Positions 9,179-19,366 of a DNA stretch of 48,851 nt are shown here, piece after piece (positions within the stretch are counted from its first letter, which is position 1; the number at the start of each line of letters is the position of its first letter). The position numbers and the translations under genes are program-made. Source of the stretch: Flavobacterium quisquiliarum (GTDB lineage Bacteria; Bacteroidota; Bacteroidia; Flavobacteriales; Flavobacteriaceae); assembly GCF_019308285.1 (NCBI RefSeq), contig NZ_WWEM01000023.1, forward strand, positions 1 to 48,851, given 5' to 3'. The notes beneath the pieces are model-generated. The model was not told the DNA's origin and did not search any database. It worked only from the letters and a program-made list of their open reading frames with translations.

Positions 9179-9906
9179 CAGCGTATTACTAATTGTTAAA
9201 CTAATATTTCGCCGAAATTAAAGCCAAATGCCATTTCATAGAAAACTATTTAAAACAAAAAGCGAATTTACAGCCATTAATTTAAAAGCATTCCTACAAT
9301 AATTTCGTCCATAAAGCGCAACAAGCTGTTGATAACTTATACAGGTCATTTCAAAAAAGATCCTTTCCTCCTACAGTTTCATTGGAGTATTGTCAATTTA
9401 AAAAGCAAAAATCACATGTTGATAATTGAGGAGATTTTTAATAGCAGAACAATAAATTATATCGCTTAATTGACAATCTTTGTAAGTATGCAAAGCAAAG
9501 CAACAACTTTAGAAACTGTCCAGTAGAGGACTTGCAGTCAAATTCCCCAAATTTCTGTACTGCTTTTTGAAATTTAAAATCAGGACTTCCTTATTCAACT
9601 TGAGACCAAGCGGAAGCAGTTATTACGCACTGTGTATTAATTTATTTCAGTTACGGTTTTACATACTTTGGAAATCTCGTTAATAAGTTTATTTGCAAAT
9701 AAGATGCTGCCGGATGCAGAGATAAGCCATTTCAAAAGAAGAGTTACACAAACCTTCCGTAGTTTATGCCTTATTTTATGGAGCAGGGCCATTTTGGAAA
9801 GACTATACTAATCAATGCCTGATAAATTCAAGCGGAAATTAAACGTAGTGAGCACAAACTTAAAATCGAATTTCAGGCAGTCAAACGCAATTAATTAAAT
9901 GTAATT
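9179..9906. other. AT-rich intergenic region between Septu-like and CBASS operons
   Basis: About 730 bases without a convincing gene. It contains a 10-base perfect inverted repeat, attgtcaatt (9389-9398) and aattgacaat (9468-9477), enclosing about 70 bases. No intrinsic terminator with a T-run was recognised after the HNH gene and no clear promoter before the CBASS gene. It separates two defence units that probably have their own promoters. Confidence 0.4.
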
Positions 9907-11466
9907 ATGGAAAATTTATTCAAGACAAGCACAAAAATAAATGATCTCCTTGAAAATATAGGGCAGATACTAGATATTACCCAGGCGCAGCATGAAACAG
10001 TTGAAAAAAGATATACTGCCGTGGCCAATCAGCTCTCACAAGAAGGTTCGCTGTTAAGCCTGTACCAGCCAGAAATATTACCTCAGGGTTCTTTCCTTTT
10101 AGGTACTATGATCAGACCCATTATGGAAGACGATGAACTGGATGTGGATCTGGTCTGCCGCCTGAAAGGAAAAAAAAGCGACTGGGTACAAAAAAACCTC
10201 AAAGATGCGGTCAGAGACCAGCTACTTTATAATAATGAAGATTACAAAAGAATGCTGGATGAGGAAGGTAATCGTTGCTGGACGTTAATTTATTCTTGCG
10301 ACAAATTTCACCTGGATATCCTGCCAGCTATGATTGGCAATAATAACCATGTTAATTTAGACGAAAAATCATTCCGTAATCTAAGTCCATCGGATCTGGA
10401 GAATATTTCATTGAGAATAACCGATAAGAGAGAATACAACTATACCACTGAAACTAATCCAAACTATTGGCTCAAAAGCAATCCTTTTGGATATGCGGCA
10501 TGGTTCAAAGAGAGAAGCAACATTAATCAATTAAAAAGAGTTTTAGCTAGTGAGAGCGTAACTCCGCTGCCGGGTTACAAGAAAAGCAAGGAGCCATTGC
10601 TCAGGATAATACAGATTTTAAAACGCCATAGGGACATCATGTTCGGCGGTGATGAACATAAGCCTATTTCCGTCATCATAACAACCTTAGCCGCAAAAGC
10701 CTACCAAAAAGAAGCAAATATAATACAGGGGCTTGTGAACATCCTTGAAACCATGCAGTTACATATGCGCAGAATTTACAGCGAAAAGCACGGTAGGGAG
10801 ATCTGGTATATTGAAAATCCTGTCAATGCTGAGGAAAACTTCGGTGACAAATGGCCTGGGGAACCTGAGAAAGAAGATAAATTCTTTGAGTGGCTGGAAA
10901 AAGCAAAAAGTGACTTTAGAGCGTTAACTGAGATGGATCCTTCACAAGCCTACAGACTGCTCAAAAATATTCTGGGCACGAGACCTGTCAATGAAGCTGT
11001 TCGAAATCTGGGATATGACGAATTAATCACGGAAAATTTAAAACCTGCCAATTACTCCCCGCAATTGCTATCGGTATCACATCGTGAACAGCCTCGCTGG
11101 CGCATGTCTTTATCGTATAATTGTGAAATATACGGCAGATTTAAGGACATTACGGACTATAAAAAGTCAAAATCCATTACTGCCCAGAGTGTACTGCCAA
11201 AAGGCTGCGAAATATATTTCACTGCAACCACAAATGTCCCTAAACCTTACGATGTCTTCTGGCAGGTTGTAAATACCGGAGCGGAAGCTGAAAATTCGTA
11301 TTTGGGCCGAAGAGGGGGAATTTTCAGCGCTCAGACGCTTGGGAAAGGAGGCTTGGTGCAAAAAGAACATTCCGGATACACGGGAACACATTGGATAGAA
11401 TGTTTTATAGTTAAAGATGGGGTATGCGTTGCACGCAGTTCTGAATTTTTTGTAAATATCAGATAA
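9907..11466 (+). CDS. CBASS cGAS/DncV-like nucleotidyltransferase (CD-NTase) with AGS-C domain
   Basis: This 519-residue enzyme has the CD-NTase active site: PQGSF with Gly61-Ser62, the metal-binding pair Asp79 and Asp81 in DDELDVDL, and a third acidic residue Asp137 in KFHLDILPA. It would make a cyclic di- or trinucleotide on phage infection. The C-terminal part, about residues 390-519, ends in a beta-rich region (VLPKGCEIYF, HWIECFIVKDG, SEFFVNIR) that fits the AGS-C sensor domain found with SMODS enzymes. The next gene, 48 bases downstream, is a patatin phospholipase, the usual effector of type I CBASS. The product nucleotide cannot be told from sequence. Catalytic residues appear intact, so the enzyme should be active. 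Confidence 0.93.
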   Translation: MENLFKTSTKINDLLENIGQILDITQAQHETVEKRYTAVANQLSQEGSLLSLYQPEILPQGSFLLGTMIRPIMEDDELDVDLVCRLKGKKSDWVQKNLKDAVRDQLLYNNEDYKRMLDEEGNRCWTLIYSCDKFHLDILPAMIGNNNHVNLDEKSFRNLSPSDLENISLRITDKREYNYTTETNPNYWLKSNPFGYAAWFKERSNINQLKRVLASESVTPLPGYKKSKEPLLRIIQILKRHRDIMFGGDEHKPISVIITTLAAKAYQKEANIIQGLVNILETMQLHMRRIYSEKHGREIWYIENPVNAEENFGDKWPGEPEKEDKFFEWLEKAKSDFRALTEMDPSQAYRLLKNILGTRPVNEAVRNLGYDELITENLKPANYSPQLLSVSHREQPRWRMSLSYNCEIYGRFKDITDYKKSKSITAQSVLPKGCEIYFTATTNVPKPYDVFWQVVNTGAEAENSYLGRRGGIFSAQTLGKGGLVQKEHSGYTGTHWIECFIVKDGVCVARSSEFFVNIR

Positions 11467-11514
11467 GAACTAAATTTCATGAACAATGAAATCAATCAGT
11501 AACGTTTAAATCCT

Positions 11515-12549
11515 ATGACTACAGTAATGAAAGACAAAAAATTCAAAATCCTTTCCATAGACGGCGGCGGTATCAGAGGTGTTTTTCCTGCCATGTATTT
11601 AGCCAGTTTTGAGGAAGAACTGCAACGGAAGGGTGTAGAAAAGTGGCAGATTTACCAAAATTTTGATTTAATATGCGGCACTTCCACAGGAGGTATTATG
11701 GCTATAGCCCTTGCCCTAGGTATTCCAGCGAGAGAGATTTATGATCTGTATGTAAATAACGCATACGACATTTTTGGGCATAAAAAATCCTTTGTTAAGC
11801 AGCTTTATAGTGCATCTCATGAGAGAAAAACACTTGAAAAATTAATTAAGGATAAATTCAGCGACTATAACGATGGCAAAGATCCGATTCTAAAGGACTG
11901 CAAAACCAATGTATGCATACCCATATTCGATTTGCTGGAAGGAAAACCATCGGTTCTAAAGAATGATTATCATCCAAATTTCACCAGAGATTATCATATT
12001 CCTGCCTATCAGGCTGCATTAGCAACTGCTGCCGCTCCCACTTATTTTACTCCGTATTCATCCGAATACCTGACCGAACAGGGCGTTAAGAAACCTTTTA
12101 AAAATAAAATTGACGGCGGTGTTTTTGCAAACAATCCCACTTTAATCGGAATAATCGAAGCAGAGCAGGCTTTTTACAAAGAAAAGAGCAATTTAAATAT
12201 TTTATCGATAGGGACCGGTTTTCAAAAATTCTCTGATGGTGCCAAAAGAGAAAACTGGGGGATTTTATACTGGATCAATAGAAAAAGGAAACGGCTGATT
12301 GAACTATTCATGCAGGCGCAGTCACAGGAGATTGAAAATTTAGTAACCATTATGCAGAATGGTATTGATAAGGAAAAAGCAACCCACCCCAATTTTATCT
12401 ACTACAGAATAAATGCAGAGCTTGACGGCACATTAAACATTGAAATGGACGAAACAGATAAAGATAAACTTGAAGCTTTGGCTCAAAAAGCGGCATATAA
12501 ATTTCACGAAGATGCAACTACAATTATAAAACATTTTAGTAATGGTTAA
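11515..12549 (+). CDS. capV: CBASS patatin-like phospholipase effector (CapV-like)
   Basis: The 344-residue protein has the patatin fold signatures: an oxyanion-hole glycine stretch DGGGIRG at residues 16-22, the nucleophile elbow GTSTG with Ser57, and the dyad aspartate Asp200 in IDGGVFANNP. These are the catalytic elements of CapV, the cyclic-nucleotide-activated phospholipase that degrades the inner membrane in type I CBASS. It sits directly behind the CD-NTase with 48 bases between, and no Cap2/Cap3 (E1/E2 or JAB) genes are present, so this is a minimal two-gene type I system. A second in-frame ATG at 11527 is an equally possible start. All catalytic residues are present. Confidence 0.92.
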   Translation: MTTVMKDKKFKILSIDGGGIRGVFPAMYLASFEEELQRKGVEKWQIYQNFDLICGTSTGGIMAIALALGIPAREIYDLYVNNAYDIFGHKKSFVKQLYSASHERKTLEKLIKDKFSDYNDGKDPILKDCKTNVCIPIFDLLEGKPSVLKNDYHPNFTRDYHIPAYQAALATAAAPTYFTPYSSEYLTEQGVKKPFKNKIDGGVFANNPTLIGIIEAEQAFYKEKSNLNILSIGTGFQKFSDGAKRENWGILYWINRKRKRLIELFMQAQSQEIENLVTIMQNGIDKEKATHPNFIYYRINAELDGTLNIEMDETDKDKLEALAQKAAYKFHEDATTIIKHFSNG

Positions 12550-13002
12550 AGATTCACAAGGCGGTGACATTAGGGCAATAACTAAAACAGAAAATAAGTT
12601 GACAACGTGGGGAAATATTAGAGTACAACATCTCGTAAGAAGCACAAAACTGCTACGGACTTTTACAATTTCCATTGAAAATTTCAGAAAAACACATACA
12701 GATTCTCTCTTGTAAATCAACTAAAAAAGAAAATAGGTCACTTGTATTTTTATTTATTAAGTGAATAAAAATGTTTTAGTAATTACATTTATCAGCCATT
12801 TTGATATTTGGTATATATTGCCATTAGGATTTAGCTAAAAACAAAGCGAAAATTTAGGAAAATTGAATAATCTTTATCCCTCCAACAAACAACTCATTTG
12901 TCATGCTTTTTATTATCAATACATAATATAAGCTCTAAATATAAATCACTATTGACATATAACTTTTGAAGCTTAATTTCGTAAATATATATTCTCAATA
13001 AT
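12550..13002. other. AT-rich intergenic region between CBASS and AVAST-like operons
   Basis: About 450 bases separate the phospholipase gene from the protease-STAND gene. No credible gene is seen; a 95-codon minus-strand frame overlapping the end of the phospholipase is rich in Cys/Phe/Ile and looks spurious. A near-match to the Bacteroidota -7 element (taacttttg, one base too long) lies around 12959-12967, about 35 bases before the next start, but I would not rely on it. Confidence 0.4.
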
Positions 13003-16000
13003 ATGAAGGAAGAAAACGACCTTAAATTAACCCAGCTTACAGTTAGACTACAGGATTCAGATACTTTAAAATTTACTGGAACCGGCATAATTTATTCTCA
13101 CCAAAATCTAAGCGACAAGTTATATATTTTAACAGCATCACATTGTCTTTTTAAAGATGGTGATAGTTTTAATGACTTAAGGGAAAACATCAATATTGAT
13201 ATTTATAATTCAAAAACAAAGAAATACGACAAGCTTACCCATAAAATAAATCCTGATTTATTATTTAGCAATATAAACAAAGATGTTGCAGTACTTATTA
13301 TTGAAAAATCTGTAATCCAGAGCATTATAGAAACAATTCCAACTATAAAGGTAATAAAGGAAAAAGATACTTATCAAAAATTTATTATCAAAGGCTTTCC
13401 AAAAGCCACTTTTAGCGAAGAGCTGGCGGTATTATATCCTACCTGGCTCCAGCATGTTGATATAGATAAGAAATTTCAAATACAGCTTCATGAAGATTAT
13501 ACAGATTACAATACGCAGGGATTTTCTGGAAGTGGTGTCTTTCTGATTGCAGAAAATGAGATTTACCTGTTTGGGATCTTTACAAGGTTTAGACCGGAAG
13601 ATAAAGGAAGAGTAATTTATTGCCAGTACATAGAAACTCTAAATGAAATATTAGACAAAAACTATTACAGCAGGATAGCATTCAGCTATCTTGGAAATTT
13701 TGGTTTTACCAGGGATTTTTTTTCTCATCATATTCATAACGCAATCCAAAATTTAGGCCCGAGATTTAATGAAGATTTGAACTTTAAATTACCAATTGCT
13801 AGAATTTTTAATGACATAGCAAAAGACAATCTGTTTTTTAAGCGTTTTTTAAATTTAGTTGATAGATGGATTCTTGATAATGGTTATGGACGAATGCAAA
13901 ATAATATTCATCTTGACGATATAGAATCTAAAAATAATCAGATTAAACAAGAAGTTACCGAGTGGATCAAAAAGCAAAAAAAATCTGTTACCGAAAAAAT
14001 TGACGTGGAGTGGATTTTAAGCTCCTTAAATGAGATCAATGATACTATTAATATAAAAACAAGAGAACTTTATAAATTACAAAGAGAAGAAGAAGAGAAA
14101 AATAAAGGCGTTAAAAAAGATTACAGCTATCGGTCTCCTTTTGAAGGAGAAATCAGCAGATTGAGAGAAATAGGCCGATGTAATGATCAATTTATTGAAA
14201 ACATTTCAGATAACGTAAACATAAATTTAGCTAATAATCCTTTTTTATTTATTAAAGGTGATGCAGGAAATGGTAAATCCCATTTACTCGGAGATATAGC
14301 TCTGACGAGGATTAGGAGAGATTTACCAACATTACTATTGCTCGGACAGCATTTTGTTGAATCAAAAACAATCTGGGAAAATATCTATTCGAACCTGGAA
14401 GTTTCCTTCGCTAACAAGGAAATGTTCTTAGAAACATTAAACAATATCGGGAAGCAAATCGGTTCGCGAGTTTTAATATTAATTGATGCTATTAATGAAG
14501 GTGCAGGAGCTAATTTATGGGAACCGCAAATCGCAGGGTTCGTAAATGAATTTAAAAAATATCCATATATAGGGATCGTTTTAACCATTAGAACTACGTA
14601 TCTAAATTTTGTCATTCCCGAACATGTGCAAAATAATCCCTTATTTACTTTCTATACTCATGAAGGTTTCAAAGGCAATGAATATGCAGCATTAAAGCTA
14701 TTTTGCGAATTTCATGAATTAAAGCAGCCTCATTTTCCTATTTTAGCACCGGAATTTACAAAACCTCTTTTTCTTCAGTTGATTTGCAATGCCGTCAAAA
14801 ACCTACCTGATAAAACCTTTCCTCAAGGATTTCAGGGTATAAGCAAGATATTTGAAGTTTACATCGATACAATAAACGTAAAATTTCAGAAAAAACGTGA
14901 GGAGTATAAATATACTAATGTTGTTACAGAAGCGATTCACAAAGTAGCTTTTGAGAATTACAATAAAGGAAATCAATCCTTATTGCTTAAAGATGTTAAA
15001 ATTCTACTGAAAAAAGAATTTCCTGACCACAAAATGCTATTAAATGATCTTATTGAAGAAAATATATTTATAACCAATCCACAGATAAATCATGAAACTG
15101 ACAAAACTGAGGAAATTATATATTTTGCTTATCAGAGATTTGGAGACTTCTACGTAGCTGACGAACTACTTACAAAATATAATTCCACATCCGAAGTTAT
15201 GGAGGCTTTCAAAGAAGAAACCAATTTTGGACAGCTAATTGCAGATAGATACCATTATTGGTTCAATGATGGAATTCTAGAAGCATTTTCTATTTTATTG
15301 CCCGAAAAATTTAATCTTGAAATTTTTGAGGTTTACTACTGGTACTTTTTATCCGATAAAAATAAATATGACAAATATTATGTTTCCGGGCAAATCAATA
15401 CGTTTTTATTGGATAGCTTTAACTGGAGAAAGATTGAAAGTATTAACGATGAAAAGCTTATCAACTGGTTCAAAGGAGAATATTTTATTATCCCTGATGA
15501 TGAATATTTTCACAAACTATCAGAATTATCAACCATAAAAGATCATCCATTTAACAGCGACCGATTATCAAGGATCTTAAAGAGATACAAAATGCCGGAG
15601 AGAGATAGCTTTTGGCAAGAGCATTTGAGATATTTTACAGGATTTAACGACGATAATATAGCTTTTCCGCTCAGACGTTTAATTGATTGGGCATGGACGC
15701 CTAACATATCAGACAAGTTAGATTTTGACACGGCACGATTAACCGCACAAACCTTAACATGGGTATTAAGCGCAACGATCATAAAAGTACGCGATGAAGC
15801 GACGAAAGCATTGGTAAATCTTTTAGAAGAGCAGCCAGAGGTATTATTATGGATCTTAAAAAAATTTAAAAATATAGATGATCCATATATCTCTGAGAGA
15901 CTATATGCTGTAGCTTATGGATGTATATTAAGGACGGGAAACAATTCTGCCGTCAACAAAATAGCTTTAGTCGTATATGCTTTAATATTTAAAAATCAAA

Positions 16001-17745
16001 GTCCGCCAAAACACATTTTATTAAGGGACTATGCCCGAAATATAATTGAGTTTGCACTTTATAAAAATCCTAAACTTAAAGTTGATCTTAGTTATGTAAG
16101 ACCTCCATATAAAAGTAAACTTCCCGAAGTATTACCTACAAACGAACAGGTTTTAAAGTATAATTTCCCTTACGATGATCCCGAGACAAAGAGAACCTAC
16201 AAATTAATGAATAACAGAGTATATCATTCCGTTACCGGCTTCGGTGATTTCAGCAAACACATTGATTCCTGTTTGGACGATTTTGCCCCAACAAGCTTTA
16301 CCTTTGAAATGGAATATAAAATATTTTATAAATCATTAAAAGCAAACAAAAGAAAACTTTTAAGGGACTTTGCTTCTATCAAGGAATTAAAAAGAAAATA
16401 CTCAAAACAACGCAATTTAAGATATACTTTAGGAACTGAGAAGATTAAAGAAAGGATAGAACAATTAGATAAATTAATATCTGAGTATATAATTTTCATC
16501 GATGAGAATTTTAAGGATGATCAATATGAACATACGTACGTAGTTAATAAAGTTTTACCATTCTTAAAGTCGAAATACGAGGATAAATCTTCACACTTAG
16601 ATAAATCTGATATACACTCTTTTAAGTATTGGATAATTGAAAGGACTTTTGAACTTGGTTATAATTTTAAACTGCATGGAAAATTTGATGAACATCTTAG
16701 TCGGTTCAATTACAGCAGAGAGAACAAAGTTGACCGCATAGGTAAGAAATATCAAAAGATTGCTCTATTTGAAATTCTCGCAATCATCTCGGATAACTAT
16801 ATGCTCTCTAAATTCAATTGGAGCGATGACAAGAAATATGAATTTTATAAAGGCGCTTGGCAACTGTATATAAGGGACATTGATCCTGCATTTATTGTTA
16901 AAAACGTTGAGGAAGAGGAAGAGAAAGATGACTTAGGTGTTTTAAATGAAGAAAAAGAATGGTGGGAAGATGAGGATTACAGGTACTGGAATCAGCCAAT
17001 TTCCCAATGGATTAATAAGCTTGAAGATTTACCAGATCCAAAAAAGGTATTGGATAAAAAAGATTTAAAAAATGACAATTGGCTTTGTTTAAAGAAATTC
17101 AGTTCATGGGATGAACCAAAACCAATGGGAGAAGACAAATACGAAGTACATCGAAAGGAAATGTTTTACAAAGTCCAAGCTTATCTTATTGATAAAAAAC
17201 ATAAAAAAAGAATAATAAACTGGCTTTCACAAAAAAATTTCTGGGGAAATTGGATGCCGGAAAGCAGGGAACATACTAATTTAATAAATCGTGAAAAATT
17301 TTGGTCCCCAGCCTACTTTGACAGTGATATCGAAAAAAAATGGGAAACGATACAAGACTCAAGTTTTAAAGTAATAATTGCCACTTCAAATGCAGTAAGC
17401 AATATGAGTGATGATAAATCTGGAGCACAGTTTAGCTACCAAATGCCATGCAAAACTATTTTTGAAGGCATGAACCTGCAATATGCTCCGATTGATGGTG
17501 AGTTTAAAAACGACCTAAATCAGATAGTTGTTACAAACCAAAAAAACAGCGGTGTGCTGGTAAAAAAGAATGAATTTATCAATTTTTTACAAGCGAATAA
17601 TTTGGATATATTTTGGATGATCCTTGGGGAAAAAATGTCTTATAATTCAAGAAGCCAAACTAATTATCAAACGCAATTAAGCGGTGTCTATTTCCTTGAG
17701 AATAACGAAATTCACGGTAATATAAATTCATTTGAAAGAGAATAA
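13003..17745 (+). CDS. AVAST type I-like protein: trypsin-like protease fused to STAND NTPase
   Basis: This 1580-residue protein joins three parts. Residues about 20-230 are a trypsin-like serine protease with the triad His47 (LTASHC), Asp94 (NKDVAVL) and Ser175 (GFSGSG). The middle carries a STAND/NACHT-type NTPase: Walker A GDAGNGKS at 419-426 and Walker B VLILIDAINEG near 488-498. The long C-terminal half (about 750-1580) has helical repeat character and would be the phage-protein sensor, as in Avs proteins. On binding, STAND proteins oligomerise and switch on the N-terminal effector, here presumably proteolysis. An MBL-fold hydrolase gene follows after 3 bases, the combination seen in AVAST type I. 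The region is notably AT-rich, with tta and ata codons common, which suggests acquisition from elsewhere. Confidence 0.88.
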   Translation: MKEENDLKLTQLTVRLQDSDTLKFTGTGIIYSHQNLSDKLYILTASHCLFKDGDSFNDLRENINIDIYNSKTKKYDKLTHKINPDLLFSNINKDVAVLIIEKSVIQSIIETIPTIKVIKEKDTYQKFIIKGFPKATFSEELAVLYPTWLQHVDIDKKFQIQLHEDYTDYNTQGFSGSGVFLIAENEIYLFGIFTRFRPEDKGRVIYCQYIETLNEILDKNYYSRIAFSYLGNFGFTRDFFSHHIHNAIQNLGPRFNEDLNFKLPIARIFNDIAKDNLFFKRFLNLVDRWILDNGYGRMQNNIHLDDIESKNNQIKQEVTEWIKKQKKSVTEKIDVEWILSSLNEINDTINIKTRELYKLQREEEEKNKGVKKDYSYRSPFEGEISRLREIGRCNDQFIENISDNVNINLANNPFLFIKGDAGNGKSHLLGDIALTRIRRDLPTLLLLGQHFVESKTIWENIYSNLEVSFANKEMFLETLNNIGKQIGSRVLILIDAINEGAGANLWEPQIAGFVNEFKKYPYIGIVLTIRTTYLNFVIPEHVQNNPLFTFYTHEGFKGNEYAALKLFCEFHELKQPHFPILAPEFTKPLFLQLICNAVKNLPDKTFPQGFQGISKIFEVYIDTINVKFQKKREEYKYTNVVTEAIHKVAFENYNKGNQSLLLKDVKILLKKEFPDHKMLLNDLIEENIFITNPQINHETDKTEEIIYFAYQRFGDFYVADELLTKYNSTSEVMEAFKEETNFGQLIADRYHYWFNDGILEAFSILLPEKFNLEIFEVYYWYFLSDKNKYDKYYVSGQINTFLLDSFNWRKIESINDEKLINWFKGEYFIIPDDEYFHKLSELSTIKDHPFNSDRLSRILKRYKMPERDSFWQEHLRYFTGFNDDNIAFPLRRLIDWAWTPNISDKLDFDTARLTAQTLTWVLSATIIKVRDEATKALVNLLEEQPEVLLWILKKFKNIDDPYISERLYAVAYGCILRTGNNSAVNKIALVVYALIFKNQSPPKHILLRDYARNIIEFALYKNPKLKVDLSYVRPPYKSKLPEVLPTNEQVLKYNFPYDDPETKRTYKLMNNRVYHSVTGFGDFSKHIDSCLDDFAPTSFTFEMEYKIFYKSLKANKRKLLRDFASIKELKRKYSKQRNLRYTLGTEKIKERIEQLDKLISEYIIFIDENFKDDQYEHTYVVNKVLPFLKSKYEDKSSHLDKSDIHSFKYWIIERTFELGYNFKLHGKFDEHLSRFNYSRENKVDRIGKKYQKIALFEILAIISDNYMLSKFNWSDDKKYEFYKGAWQLYIRDIDPAFIVKNVEEEEEKDDLGVLNEEKEWWEDEDYRYWNQPISQWINKLEDLPDPKKVLDKKDLKNDNWLCLKKFSSWDEPKPMGEDKYEVHRKEMFYKVQAYLIDKKHKKRIINWLSQKNFWGNWMPESREHTNLINREKFWSPAYFDSDIEKKWETIQDSSFKVIIATSNAVSNMSDDKSGAQFSYQMPCKTIFEGMNLQYAPIDGEFKNDLNQIVVTNQKNSGVLVKKNEFINFLQANNLDIFWMILGEKMSYNSRSQTNYQTQLSGVYFLENNEIHGNINSFERE

Positions 17746-17748
17746 AAT

Positions 17749-18840
17749 ATGGAAATTCAGTTTTACAAAGCAGAATGCGGTGATGCGGCTAAAATCAGAT
17801 TTTTAGGTAACGACCAGAAATTTCACAATATTTTTATCGATTCGGGACATCAAAGAACATTTCGTCCAATTTTATTAGAGGAAATTTTAAATTTAAAAGA
17901 AATGGGAGAATATATTGATTTATGGATACTCTCCCATATCCATGACGATCATATCGGCGGGGTTCTTAAATACTTAGATTTAATAAAGTCTGGCGAATTA
18001 GAAGATGTTGTTACTCAATGGTACTACAATGTTCCGAGATTTATTACTGTAAACGCACATAAACCAAATAGTAAGATTAGCAATGCATCAAGCATAAATC
18101 AAGCAGATATAATTTATGAGTACTTAAAGACAAATAAAAAGCTACCCGAAAAAGATATTACTGCTGACTTACAAACCAGAAACTTATTTGGTTTAATATT
18201 AACGCTGTTAACTCCCTCCAGTACAAAATTGAATAAGTTACGGAATAAATATCCAATTGATAGCTCAAATGAATTAGAGCGTCATGAATTAGATTCTGTA
18301 AGTGATGCAAAAGCAATCAAAGATAACGATTATTTAATAAGGTTATTAGAATTCGAGATTGAAGATTTCGTAGAAGATAAATCTGTAGAAAATGGCAGTA
18401 GTATATCACTTATCACAGAATTTAAGAACCGTAAAATATTGTGGCTGGCTGATTCGCATCCTAACGATGTAATTAAATCATTAGAAAAGTTGGGATATTC
18501 TAAAGAAAATCAATTTGAATGCGATTGGGTGAAAGTGTCGCATCACGGCAGCAGTGGAAATAATAACAGTGAACTTTATAGTTTTATCAAATGTAATAAT
18601 TACCTCTTTAGTGTAAACGGAGAAAACAAATATAATTTACCCGAAAAAAAATGTTTAGCAAGAATTCTACGAAATAAAAATAGATCAAAAGGGTCGGTTT
18701 ATAATTTTTACTTTACATATGACAACGAATTACTAAGAAGTATTTTTAAAGTTGATGGTACAGAAATTTATAATGAATTGAAATTTAATGTACATTATTT
18801 AAAAAATTCAAAATATCTAAAAATAGATATTTCGAAGTAA
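17749..18840 (+). CDS. MBL-fold metallo-hydrolase of the AVAST-like operon
   Basis: The 363-residue protein has the metallo-beta-lactamase-fold metal motif SHIHDDH (His63, His65, Asp67, His68), a preceding IFIDSGH strand, and a C-terminal VSHHGSSGNN motif similar to the ComEC-type hydrolase group. A central ILWLADSHP segment supplies a further metal-site aspartate candidate. It starts 3 bases after the protease-STAND gene and so is co-translated with it. AVAST type I systems carry an MBL-fold partner; its exact job, whether nucleic acid or small-molecule hydrolysis, is not established from this sequence. The zinc ligands look intact. Confidence 0.88.
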   Translation: MEIQFYKAECGDAAKIRFLGNDQKFHNIFIDSGHQRTFRPILLEEILNLKEMGEYIDLWILSHIHDDHIGGVLKYLDLIKSGELEDVVTQWYYNVPRFITVNAHKPNSKISNASSINQADIIYEYLKTNKKLPEKDITADLQTRNLFGLILTLLTPSSTKLNKLRNKYPIDSSNELERHELDSVSDAKAIKDNDYLIRLLEFEIEDFVEDKSVENGSSISLITEFKNRKILWLADSHPNDVIKSLEKLGYSKENQFECDWVKVSHHGSSGNNNSELYSFIKCNNYLFSVNGENKYNLPEKKCLARILRNKNRSKGSVYNFYFTYDNELLRSIFKVDGTEIYNELKFNVHYLKNSKYLKIDISK

Positions 18841-18946
18841 ACTATTTTATGATCATTTTTACGGTAACGCTTAATTTGTTAAATATAAAATTTCTAATTA
18901 CTAATCTCATCTGATTTGATTAAATTTGATAATATCAAAAAAAAGA

Positions 18947-19366
18947 ATGATGGAACCAAGAAAGAAAGCACAGGATGTCTTCAATGAAACCAATTTTATA
19001 TTTAATCAAAAAACCACATTTGAAAAAGCCTTTCCTGAAATTGATAAAATTTCAGTTGAAGTCAATGAATCAGGAAAAGGTGTTTATCGTGGTTACGGCC
19101 TTTCTGATTATGGAAAACATAACATTGGTGAATTTATAAATTGTAATAATCCTAAATGTTATAATGGAGGCTTCAATATCGGAGATATTATTCGAGGTTT
19201 ATATTTCAATAAAAAAACGGAAGCAGCAGGAAATGCTTACTGCCAAGGAAAGGAAGGAACTCCAAAAGGAAGAAGGACGTATGGGGATTGTGAAAATGAT
19301 TTTAACTATTCTATTAAAATTGAATATAAATCACCTGAAATTAATGATGATTTAGATATAAAATAA
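18947..19366 (+). CDS. Small Cys-rich protein, third gene of the AVAST-like set
   Basis: A 139-residue protein starting at ATG 18947 (or 18950); an upstream TTG at 18926 is less likely. It carries a compact cysteine pattern, NCNNPKCYNGGF (about residues 67-78) and later AYCQG and YGDCENDF, that suggests a four-Cys zinc ribbon. The C-terminus is acidic. It lies 106 bases after the MBL gene on the same strand, with nothing between. AVAST type I has a third small component, and this gene is in the right place, but I do not recognise the family. It could instead be an unrelated single gene with its own promoter. Confidence 0.65.
   Translation: MMEPRKKAQDVFNETNFIFNQKTTFEKAFPEIDKISVEVNESGKGVYRGYGLSDYGKHNIGEFINCNNPKCYNGGFNIGDIIRGLYFNKKTEAAGNAYCQGKEGTPKGRRTYGDCENDFNYSIKIEYKSPEINDDLDIK

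Noticed and set aside
12433..12720. 95-residue minus-strand frame overlapping the phospholipase gene end
   Set aside because: Overlaps a secure gene and is Cys/Phe/Ile-rich as expected of an antisense shadow.
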